Positions 22,801-28,342 of a stretch of DNA of 28,342 nucleotides are shown one piece after another. Source of the DNA: a virus. A program made the translations under genes and the position numbers. Every line of letters starts with the position of its first letter. The stretch's first letter is position 1. The notes below the pieces were generated by a model. It ran no database searches. It was not told the origin of the DNA and was given only the letters and a program-made list of their open reading frames with translations. The stretch covers positions 1 to 28,342 of the IMG/VR virus record IMGVR_UViG_3300042691_026406; one strand, given 5' to 3'.

Positions 22801-25616
22801 TGCAGTGTTTCAATGTTTTGAATGAGGCGTTTAACGCTGCGCTCTTGTTCTATGAGCTGCGTATAGCTCATTTGTCGAATGGCATCGGCAGCCGCAAGGG
22901 CGGAATTCTTTACTTTGTCAGTTTCTTCCTTTACTTTCGTCAAATGCGTAACAAGCATTTCAAGTCCGACCATCATGGTTCCAGCGACAATTCCTCCCAG
23001 CGCGATCTTTGCCGCTCTTGATGTGGCAATGAGAGTGCGCAATGAAGCAATGGTAAGCTTCATATTGCCAATAAATAGCAACAATTGCTGCGTGGCTGCA
23101 ATAATGCCACTCTTAACGAATAGATTGATCGCTGCAGTCGCAATGCCAATATTTACTGCAAGTTTGACGAAAAACTCGCCTACGGGATTTGCTGCGAGAG
23201 CATTAAACACTTGCAAGGCCCCAGAAACAATGTTGCCAAGAGTGCTAAAAACTCCGCCGAGCGATTGAATAATTGCGCCAACGGATGACGCAGTGTCGTA
23301 AACAATTTCAAAGTTACGATAGAGGCCTTGTGCGTTGTCGCTAAGCAAATTAACAGCAGGATTAATGCCTTGCATTTTCAAGCTAAATGCTTCTACTGCA
23401 CTTTGAGTGTCTTTCATCGCTGCAGACACTGCCGGCAAAATTTGATTAGCGATGGATGTTACAAGCGGTTCAAACGACTCATACATGCGTTGAGTTGTAG
23501 TTGCTAGATCATTTAATTGCCCTTGCAATGTTTGAGCTGCACCAACAGCGCCTTTACCGAAGCGCTGTTCCATGACAATGGGAAGATTGGCAAATAGCTG
23601 CTCCATCGCTTTGCCGCTAACCTGTCCGTCCTCCATTGCTTGCTTGAATTCAGCCATGCTCAAACCAGCAGCATCAGCCATCAAGGAAAGAGCGCCAGGA
23701 ATAACATCACCAAGCTGCCCTGTCACTTCTTCGCTCATAACTTTGCCTTTGCTAGCCATCTGCGAGAAAGCATAAGTAACGCGATCCACTTGATCCGCGC
23801 TAAGGCCCAATGTTGCGGATGCTTGCGAAATGCCAACAAATAGATTTTCAATGGTATCAGCGCCCATTCCCGCTGGGCTCATTGATGCGTAAAGGCGCAA
23901 GAAGCCTTCGCGAGCACTTTGCAGCGGCACGTTAAATTGAGCCACTGTATCGTTAATAAACTGAACCGAACGCTGAGCGTTGCTGCTGGAGCCAGTGATG
24001 GCATTAAGTTGGTTGTTAAAAGATTGCAATTCTTTGGACGCGTTTAATGCTTGAGCCGGTAGGTCCGTAAAGAATGCAAGGGCTTTGTAGGCAGTACCAA
24101 AAAGAAGCACTTGCTTAATAGCAAAACCAAACTCTTCCCCTAGTTCACGAATGGCGCCAGAGAACGGCACGCTGCTTCGCTGCAGAATGGGATCTAGCCC
24201 CTTAATTGCCTTGCCAATTTCAAGATAATTTTTAGGCAAAGGAGAAGCGAATGGCGTTGCCTGTCCTGTCAAAGCTTCTGGCACTTGTCGAGGCCCAGCG
24301 ACCATCGCCCCGCCAGCAGCGTAGGGAACAATTGCACTTGTTGGCCTTGCGCTTCTATAGGCGTAACTATAAGGAGATGGAGGACGCCCGGCCCCTCCTC
24401 CCATCACATCCATGCCGCGCAATGCAGAACGTGCATAGGCTTCTGCCGTGCGCCGTGCCATCATTTGCTCACGTGATTCTCCACCAATTGCCCCAGTGGC
24501 ATAACGACTTGGTTCACGGCCAACGCCAGCAGGAAGCAAGCCAGCAATGCGGGCAGCAGGCAATGCGCCTTGCATGGAAGCTCCCATGCCAATACGAACA
24601 GAGCGTGTTTGCGTGCGAATGGAATCAACGAAAGCAAAGGCAGCTCCACGAAGTATTTGCTTTAATTCATCGCTAAGTGCAGTTGGTAAATATCGTTGAG
24701 CGCCAAAGGCGGTGCCAGGCAGTGCGGAAGGGATGGCGCCAGGAGGTAATGCCCGGCCAGTTCCGGATGGTCCAATAGGAATATCTCGACGCGGCACTGT
24801 CGCAGGAAAATTAACTCCAGGTAATGCCCGTCGCTGGGCGGCTTCAGCCCTGATTGCGGCAGGGTCAACGCCTGCGATGCGGAACATGCCGCGAGCAATG
24901 GTATCAAGCACTTTCATCCGTGCCCGCATTAGCCCTTCTACTGCATCAAAAGCCTTATCCATTGAGGACATCATGCCCTGCTGGAAGCCTTCCCCTACGT
25001 TCTGTCCAATTTTTTTAAATTCGCGAGAAGGCGATGCAATGCCAAGAACATCTTTAACCGTCTTGATTAAAGATTCTCCTAGGTATTCAGCGGCTGCCCT
25101 CAGTTTTTCATCTTCACTTTTGAGGCCATTCAGAAGTCCTCTCACGCTCTCACTACCAACAGCCTCCAACGCTGCCACGGCAGAAGCCTTTGTTCTGGCA
25201 ACTTCCTTGCTGTATTCAAGAATGCCGGCTCTCGCTGCTGCACGATAAAGTCTTTCGACATCCCTGCTGCCGAGGCCTCCCGATTGTGGACCTTTCAATA
25301 ACTGACCAAGCCCTAGTCGCTGACTGATTCCCTGCTGAGCTGCCCCCCTGGATCTGCTTAATTCATCTAGCGCTTTAGCCAGTTTAGAGGCATTCTCTAT
25401 TTCAGCCTTTAAATTGGTATTGACATTCAACGTATAACTTCTTCGCTTAATATTTGCGCCAAGTGCATTTAGCTCGTTTTGCACAGAGCGACGATCCAAC
25501 TTAACATTAAGCTGCACGGGCTGCCCCGCAAGCTGCGTACCAATCGCGCTTATTTGCTGTCTAAAAAATGCCAGGTCAAGACTTACCTTCAGCTTCAATT
25601 CGGCGTCTTGAGCCAT
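19851..25616 (-). CDS. Tail tape measure protein
   Basis: 1921 residues, the largest protein here. After a beta-like start (MAQDAELKLKVSLDL) and helical stretches comes the conserved tape measure domain (~500-725), with 'LNAITGSSSNAQRSVQFIND', 'QFNVPLQSAREGFLRLY', 'SQMASKGKVMSEEVTGQLGD' and 'SGKAMEQLFANLP'. Residues ~810-885 hold hydrophobic segments (ATAAINLFVKSGIIAATQQL), expected for a protein that helps DNA cross the inner membrane. Residues ~1040-1240 are charged and coiled-coil-like. A Gly-rich segment at ~1710-1775 and 'FANGGTVSGPTLGLVGEG' plus 'EAVVPLPDG' near the end are typical C-terminal features. No muramidase or peptidase motif was found. The start follows the GT stop by 34 bases with a weak ribosome binding site. 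Confidence 0.95.
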   Translation of the reverse strand: MAQDAELKLKVSLDLAFFRQQISAIGTQLAGQPVQLNVKLDRRSVQNELNALGANIKRRSYTLNVNTNLKAEIENASKLAKALDELSRSRGAAQQGISQRLGLGQLLKGPQSGGLGSRDVERLYRAAARAGILEYSKEVARTKASAVAALEAVGSESVRGLLNGLKSEDEKLRAAAEYLGESLIKTVKDVLGIASPSREFKKIGQNVGEGFQQGMMSSMDKAFDAVEGLMRARMKVLDTIARGMFRIAGVDPAAIRAEAAQRRALPGVNFPATVPRRDIPIGPSGTGRALPPGAIPSALPGTAFGAQRYLPTALSDELKQILRGAAFAFVDSIRTQTRSVRIGMGASMQGALPAARIAGLLPAGVGREPSRYATGAIGGESREQMMARRTAEAYARSALRGMDVMGGGAGRPPSPYSYAYRSARPTSAIVPYAAGGAMVAGPRQVPEALTGQATPFASPLPKNYLEIGKAIKGLDPILQRSSVPFSGAIRELGEEFGFAIKQVLLFGTAYKALAFFTDLPAQALNASKELQSFNNQLNAITGSSSNAQRSVQFINDTVAQFNVPLQSAREGFLRLYASMSPAGMGADTIENLFVGISQASATLGLSADQVDRVTYAFSQMASKGKVMSEEVTGQLGDVIPGALSLMADAAGLSMAEFKQAMEDGQVSGKAMEQLFANLPIVMEQRFGKGAVGAAQTLQGQLNDLATTTQRMYESFEPLVTSIANQILPAVSAAMKDTQSAVEAFSLKMQGINPAVNLLSDNAQGLYRNFEIVYDTASSVGAIIQSLGGVFSTLGNIVSGALQVFNALAANPVGEFFVKLAVNIGIATAAINLFVKSGIIAATQQLLLFIGNMKLTIASLRTLIATSRAAKIALGGIVAGTMMVGLEMLVTHLTKVKEETDKVKNSALAAADAIRQMSYTQLIEQERSVKRLIQNIETLQRAAGGAMRITRPTPEQERMAREAGLPIIGRAGQRAISMTRAEGIRQQALEKLPEINRALEAPGQTAAATITPIDLQEKEGKNKTGEGRQLSVDDLIGGDIKRKLDERRSKLEVALARELNRAASAINPEQAERMVKSAAKLLDIKYQIDAIDQTITAREAVREKIIASSKDKAATALAFDEQTNDLKAARANLERDIEKAIIEQQGAAEQQARKEREEIERIRKEQAERIAENIKGLQDEIALLRTISKEEQNRLRIAQENKNATQEQLNQIYDLEKVRDNIKAVRETIDSFVTETSSDYKGFLKEVISGEDAVESLKKFQQGLKDRVLTIFLDFAMAPVEKFFKEMAAGNFLKMFFPETAAEQAPEEKLVAPVEANTSAVIDNTSAIRSLTQAIGSTAIPSTTGMGVGNDLAAQLTQERGYEDVAGLLPLPIQRMQQQAARPLRMIWQQIQGAMEGVYGATKKQIQQTFKPDPQRNQQVLQRVQKMQDAVLNWNPLEAQWKETENQMRTNKRSKPSSIPAASLVGVAQSMYGSISDTVRGAGGLAVGRGERLGSMLDFSDYLSPQQAKILGTGIKEVLSKAMDQSFAELRQFTGNNRDPSAMPSFQKAISDLTPIVSKFKGVFQETLSQEAASGHRYAQDAMKRFGMPAPVGEQFYRSPQYTQPGLLQEQLERLMEQPRIQPGVEGQFEGAMLPGAAFDISKISQSFGEIATASDSLSGLLANMTQYSSGIKQNAETVNSSLSGISQAVGAAGEEAGENGKEGSKFKEALGKTVQGIGIAAGAIMGIASGIGQIKEGGTSNVLGGIGMIASMAGSLLGSFGGLFGGGAGASSIVQGVDMPVSQMPAGMAFANGGIAFGGFRAFANGGTVSGPTLGLVGEGKYNEAVVPLPDGRSIPVQLGSGSSRDLLGGKAKQQAASPILSMNFQSTTINGVEYVDRAQLEAAMAETRKMAARDGAAQGSQLALSKLRNSPSTRRQLGMS

Positions 25617-25650
25617 TTGCCTATATGCCTACGTTCTCTTCATTCTATAA

Positions 25651-26624
25651 TCATTGTTCCTGATTGCGCCCAGCAAAAGCCTTCATCTCATCAGCAAGCA
25701 ACGCAATCACTCTTCCGTCCATCCTCCTCGTCTTCATTAAACGCTGAAGCACAATCAAGCTGGCGTCTGTCACGCCATCTTCCTTTTTGAGCTGCTTCGT
25801 GTCAAACGGCAGAAAGTCCTCAGGCTTCACTCTGCTCTTCTTGCCCGCCATCATCCCTGCTGCCATAGTGCCAAGCTTGGCAACGGCAACACTGCTGACG
25901 TTGTATTTTGCAACGTCATGCCTGTCTAAGTATTTAAGCGCACGCTTAACGTCATCAAGCTTCTGGAGGCCAAAATTATTAGCACTCCATCGCTCGTCTT
26001 TAAAGTCAGAAGCTGAGAGCCTGAAATAGATTTCGTTCCAATCCGTCAGACTCTTAAGCTGCTTTCTTGCTTGCGCTTCAAGCTTTTCTGCTACTGAGGA
26101 CCATTCCTCTTCGTTGCTTTTTTTGCTTCTACGGCCTCCTGTGTCTCAGCATTCTGCTCTTCAGCAATAAATTCCACTACTTTCGCAATGGCTTTGCGCG
26201 GCAGATTTTTAGTGTCTTCAATTTCCCAATCACCAAGATCTTGCCATTCACCATCAATGAGACCCTGCCCGCGAGAACGAATGAAAGCAGTGACCATGCG
26301 AGCATTTGTAGCTTCCACCGACGAGCCGCTTGTGATCATGCTCAGAGTCTCTTCAGTGAACTCAGAAAGCAACTCCGCTTCCGAAATGGAACCACCGCCC
26401 TGCAGAAGCGCAAATGCCTCGTCCAGGGGAATCTCGCGGGATGCAGCAATACGCTTGGCAAGCTGAACGGCGCGAATGGTAGCTTGGCTTTGCAGCTTGC
26501 TGATTTCTTCTTGTTCAATGGATTCGGCAACAAGCCAACTGCCATATTTCTTCAGGCGAATTTCAGGCAGCAGCTCAAAATAACCTTCAGTTTTGGTCTG
26601 AACCAGAAAGCTGTATTTGCTCAT
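25651..26624 (-). CDS. Tail assembly chaperone GT, made by -1 frameshift
   Basis: After Lys169 of G (counted from the ATG at 26624) a slip of one base back at the A7 run (26118-26124) lets the ribosome read through in another frame, giving 'SNEEEWSSVAEKLEAQARKQ' and 155 residues down to the stop at 25651-25653, for a fusion of about 324 residues. I translated the whole second frame by hand; it is open from before the slip to the end. The T part is helical and charged, with 'WNEIYFRLSASDFKDERWSA' and 'MMAGKKSRVKPEDFLPFD' near its end. In lambda-type phages GT binds the tape measure and recruits tail tube subunits, while G coats it. The place directly before the tape measure fits that role. The T part has no start codon of its own near the overlap. 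Confidence 0.85.
26091..26624 (-). CDS. Tail assembly chaperone G
   Basis: Read without frameshift, this frame gives a protein of 177 residues from the ATG at 26624 (a TTG two codons upstream is the alternative). It opens 'MSKYSFLVQTKTEGYFELLP', is mostly helical and acidic ('EEISKLQSQATIRAVQLAKR', 'SEAELLSEFTEETLSM'), and ends with 'ATKRNGPQ' just after the slippery run. Size, place before the tape measure and the frameshift pair identify it as the G chaperone, which keeps the tape measure soluble during tail assembly. The start lies inside the end of the 87-residue gene (about 38 bases overlap). Confidence 0.82.
   Translation of the reverse strand: MSKYSFLVQTKTEGYFELLPEIRLKKYGSWLVAESIEQEEISKLQSQATIRAVQLAKRIAASREIPLDEAFALLQGGGSISEAELLSEFTEETLSMITSGSSVEATNARMVTAFIRSRGQGLIDGEWQDLGDWEIEDTKNLPRKAIAKVVEFIAEEQNAETQEAVEAKKATKRNGPQ
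26096..26140 (-). promoter_or_regulatory. Programmed -1 ribosomal frameshift cassette
   Basis: In reading order on the minus strand: an internal Shine-Dalgarno sequence AGGAGG (26135-26140); a 10-base spacer; the slippery run A AAA AAA in phase with the G frame (26118-26124); an 8-base spacer (GCAACGAA); and a small hairpin with a GAGGA/TCCTC stem and a four-base loop (26096-26109). The G frame stops at 26091-26093. This is the same arrangement as the bacterial dnaX signal. Confidence 0.82.
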
Positions 26625-26850
26625 GATCAAGAATGTTAAGCAATGCGTTGAACACCTTCACTCGCTCATGGGAAGAACGAAACTCGGGCGGCACTTCAAT
26701 CAGCATTGAATGATTGTCGTTGCTAATTCTAATGGTCGTTTCCCTACAGGAAACAAGACAAAGAATGCCCACTTCCAAGGCTGCGCCATCAACTAAGCAA
26801 TTAATGGCATGAACAGTGTTGTCTGCGCTCCATAAATAGTCAATCTTCAT
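26587..26850 (-). CDS. Small protein of unknown function between joining and chaperone genes
   Basis: This 87-residue protein starts at an ATG that overlaps the previous stop by four bases (ATGA) and runs ~38 bases into the G gene. It has a beta-rich first half with three Cys residues (INCLVDGAALEVGILCLVSC) and a helical second half (ERVKVFNALLNILDHEQIQL). No family is recognised. Coupled translation and tight packing support a real gene. By position it could be a further joining or assembly factor, but nothing in the sequence shows this. Confidence 0.65.
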   Translation of the reverse strand: MKIDYLWSADNTVHAINCLVDGAALEVGILCLVSCRETTIRISNDNHSMLIEVPPEFRSSHERVKVFNALLNILDHEQIQLSGSDQN

Positions 26851-27317
26851 TTGCTGCTCATGGCCATCTTGATTCTGCGCATCAATGCTAGGCGCACGTC
26901 ACTCGCTTCAAACTTCTGTGGATAATAAAGCTCGTCTGTCCATGGACGAGCAGTGATATTGGTACCTTCTCCTTCATGAACATATCTGGCGTAGGGCTTG
27001 CCCGATCCATTTTTAGCATCCCAATTCCATGATGCACTTGCATTGCTTGTTCCCATGGAAAAAGAATAGCTCTCCACGCCACTTCGATAAAGATTGCCGT
27101 AGTCAATAATGTCACGGGGATCGCCAGCATTTTCAATGAAGGCTCCGGGATTTTTTCTTTCTGTCGTCCCTCTATACGGCCAATCCTTAAAGATGAATTG
27201 CTCCTCCCAATAATCCTCATTAACATCTTTCTCCGCCCACTCTTCAAAAGCCTGCAAAAGCTTACCTTCTAGCGTCTTTGCATTAAGCAGGCTCGCGCCA
27301 ACAATAACTAGGCTCAT
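26847..27317 (-). CDS. Head-tail joining / tail completion protein (HK97 gp10-like)
   Basis: This 156-residue protein has an N-terminal helix (LEGKLLQAFEEWAEKDVNED), a middle 'IDYGNLYRSGVESYSF' (the 'tGnLrrSi' strand-turn of this family), and 'YARYVHEGEGTNITARPWTD' near the end. The order 'Y-A-x-Y-V-x-x-G ... A-R-P-[WF]' is the hallmark of HK97 gp10-like and lambda Z-like proteins that seal the end of the tail where it meets the head. A C-terminal helix follows. It overlaps both neighbours by four bases (ATGA), so it is made together with the tail terminator-like protein upstream and the 87-residue protein downstream. Confidence 0.72.
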   Translation of the reverse strand: MSLVIVGASLLNAKTLEGKLLQAFEEWAEKDVNEDYWEEQFIFKDWPYRGTTERKNPGAFIENAGDPRDIIDYGNLYRSGVESYSFSMGTSNASASWNWDAKNGSGKPYARYVHEGEGTNITARPWTDELYYPQKFEASDVRLALMRRIKMAMSSK

Positions 27318-27724
27318 GGCGCCACAAGATTGCGAAGGATCAAATCGGGCACTACAAAACGACAGCGCTCATAAGCAATATCATCACCAGGAAAATACCT
27401 AGGCGTGGCATCAGGAAATCTGCGGATCATCCTGTCCATAGCCAATGCAAGAGTGTTGGAGCTAGGCGTGTATTGCACCAGAACGATTTCCCATAGTTGA
27501 TTCACTTTTACGGTGCCTCCCAATGGAGAGCGAGGAGCGAGTTCAGGGAACTCCCTCATTGTCACTTCCAAGCCTTTCACCTTCCATTCTTTGGGCACAC
27601 TCTGCCTGCCCACTACGTACACTGCGGGAAGTGTGGAATTGTTTGGGAGCGTATAAGTGCCAATCAAATTGGGCGATGCAGAAAGCAGCTCAGTGATGGT
27701 CTCACGCAGTTGAGAAATGTTCAT
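27314..27724 (-). CDS. Tail terminator-like protein
   Basis: 136 residues. 'MNISQLRETITELLSASPNL' is an N-terminal helix, followed by 'IGTYTLPNNSTLPAVYVV', the strand pattern I know from small tail terminator proteins (lambda U, HK97 gp9 type). Further strands include 'KVNQLWEIVLVQYTPS', then a helix 'LALAMDRMIRRFPDATP' and a final strand 'CRFVVPDLILRN'. A tail terminator caps the polymerising tube and forms the joint with the head. The ATG touches the U-tract of the terminator at 27725-27753 and has no Shine-Dalgarno sequence. Family call moderate, from pattern and context. Confidence 0.6.
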   Translation of the reverse strand: MNISQLRETITELLSASPNLIGTYTLPNNSTLPAVYVVGRQSVPKEWKVKGLEVTMREFPELAPRSPLGGTVKVNQLWEIVLVQYTPSSNTLALAMDRMIRRFPDATPRYFPGDDIAYERCRFVVPDLILRNLVAP

Positions 27725-27753
27725 TAAAAAAGCCTGCCCCGTAGGGACAGGCT
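27725..27753 (-). terminator. Intrinsic terminator between the major tail gene and the tail assembly genes
   Basis: On the minus strand a 10-bp stem (AGCCTGTCCC at 27744-27753 with GGGGCAGGCT at 27731-27740, one G-U pair) closes a three-base loop and is followed by a run of six T. The T-run ends one base before the ATG of the tail terminator-like gene. Confidence 0.9.
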
Positions 27754-27774
27754 AGCGAAGATTCAATGGAAGAA

Positions 27775-28342
27775 TCAGGAATTAGGAGCAGTCGGGATGA
27801 TGCTACCAGTCTCCGAAGCATTCTGGTGGATACCAATGCGACCACGGCTGGTCAGATCAAACGTCACTTCCACGAGGTTATCAGCAGGATAGCTCTCGTT
27901 GTAGTTCATCACGCAAGCAACAAATGCCACGCGGTCATAGTAGTAAGTGTTACCAGAAGCGCCCAGTTGCTTATTGATTTCCACGTACACTTCGTGGTTC
28001 TTGTCATAACGACTAGCGCTAACTGCTTGGAAAGCTTCGTCAAAGCTGTTGGGCAGGAACACAGTGCCATCAACGTCCTTCTGGAAGTAGGAAGTGATGG
28101 AAGCAGTGGCCTGGCTGGTGGTAATCACGCTATCAGCGAAACCGCCGCCGCCCAGCAGGTAGAATTCTTGGTTGCCATCGTTAAAGGCAACAGAGGCAGT
28201 AGTAGCTGCTTGCAGAGTGTAGAGAGTGGGAGCGCCGCTAACAGTGAAAGTAGCGCCGCTTTGAGTGATAATGGGACGAGAAGTGCCGCCAATGGAGCCA
28301 ACGCGGACAATCACGTCCTGGCTCTTCACTAGCTCAGTGGGA
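27775..28342 (-). CDS. Major tail (tube) protein, 5' partial
   Basis: The frame is open to the right window edge, and four more codons (Pro-Thr-Glu-Leu) precede the GTG at 28329, which is therefore probably internal. About 189 residues are visible. The sequence is beta-rich: 'KSQDVIVRVGSIGG' at the start, 'GGFADSVITTSQATASITSY' and 'TVFLPNSFDEAFQAVSAS' in the middle, and 'LVEVTFDLTSRGRIGIHQ' near the end. Length, beta content, position at the head of the tail module, and a strong terminator directly after it (expected for the most abundant tail protein) point to the tail tube subunit. It is a less clear TTALG-type match than the proteins at 12843-14594, so the family call is not certain. Confidence 0.72.
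   Translation of the reverse strand, partial: PTELVKSQDVIVRVGSIGGTSRPIITQSGATFTVSGAPTLYTLQAATTASVAFNDGNQEFYLLGGGGFADSVITTSQATASITSYFQKDVDGTVFLPNSFDEAFQAVSASRYDKNHEVYVEINKQLGASGNTYYYDRVAFVACVMNYNESYPADNLVEVTFDLTSRGRIGIHQNASETGSIIPTAPNS

Noticed and set aside
19920-25248. Plus-strand frames opposite the tape measure gene
   Set aside because: Unlike real genes they have biased composition, no coupling and no conserved motifs, and the minus frame is a clear tape measure protein throughout.
25651-25866. A separate 71-residue gene starting at 25866
   Set aside because: The frame is open far upstream of this ATG and joins the G gene through the slippery run, so it is the end of the GT fusion.

Overview
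The window is part of the late (virion morphogenesis) region of a tailed phage. It most likely comes from a siphovirus with a long, non-contractile tail that infects a cyanobacterium. No cellular housekeeping genes, tRNAs, insertion sequences, CRISPR arrays or integration functions are visible. The siphovirus call rests on a complete lambda-type tail series: major tail protein, head-tail joining proteins, a G/GT frameshift pair, a 1921-residue tape measure, and M-, L-, K- and I/J-like tip proteins. No sheath or contractile baseplate genes are seen. The cyanophage assignment rests on remembered family resemblance for several proteins (the 103-residue protein at 5397-5708, the 43-residue basic protein at 5266-5397, the structural protein at 3982-5205, and fibre ends such as 'DGGTF' and 'KALKQLGLL'). 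It has not been checked by a database search.

Layout. The left edge (1-1189) holds two overlapping plus-strand genes: the C-terminal part of a cell-wall enzyme with a glucosaminidase-like region followed by an L,D-transpeptidase (YkuD) domain, and a small protein of unknown function. Everything else is on the minus strand and is read from right to left. The order is: a 5'-truncated major tail protein (27775-28342); a strong terminator touching the next start codon; tail terminator-like and HK97 gp10-like joining proteins; an 87-residue unknown; the tail chaperones G and GT; the tape measure; M-, L- and K-like proteins; a 1299-residue I/J-type tip protein; two tail-tube-like proteins; two fibres of about 1150 residues; a small terminator-bounded unit of two short genes; and a final cluster of adhesin or fibre-associated genes (1155-5205).

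Regulation. Three intrinsic terminators (27725-27753, 5744-5773, 5236-5263) divide the minus strand into four transcription blocks: major tail protein alone, tail assembly and long fibres, a small two-gene unit, and short fibres. Many genes overlap by 1-4 bases (ATGA, TAATG or TGATG), which implies translational coupling. In the last cluster the ribosome binding sites lie inside the 'DGG' codons that end the preceding protein.

The observations most worth a second look are: a dnaX-like -1 frameshift cassette in the G/GT pair (internal Shine-Dalgarno sequence, A7 slippery run and hairpin, all with near-ideal spacing); the glucosaminidase-YkuD fusion; a lambda gpI C-terminal region fused to a J-like protein with a long helical insertion; an NlpC/P60 protein that keeps its Cys but seems to lack its His; and an unlisted 43-residue basic protein between coupled translation and a terminator. 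I see no wholly new multi-gene system. The novelty is in fusions, regulation and modular fibres.
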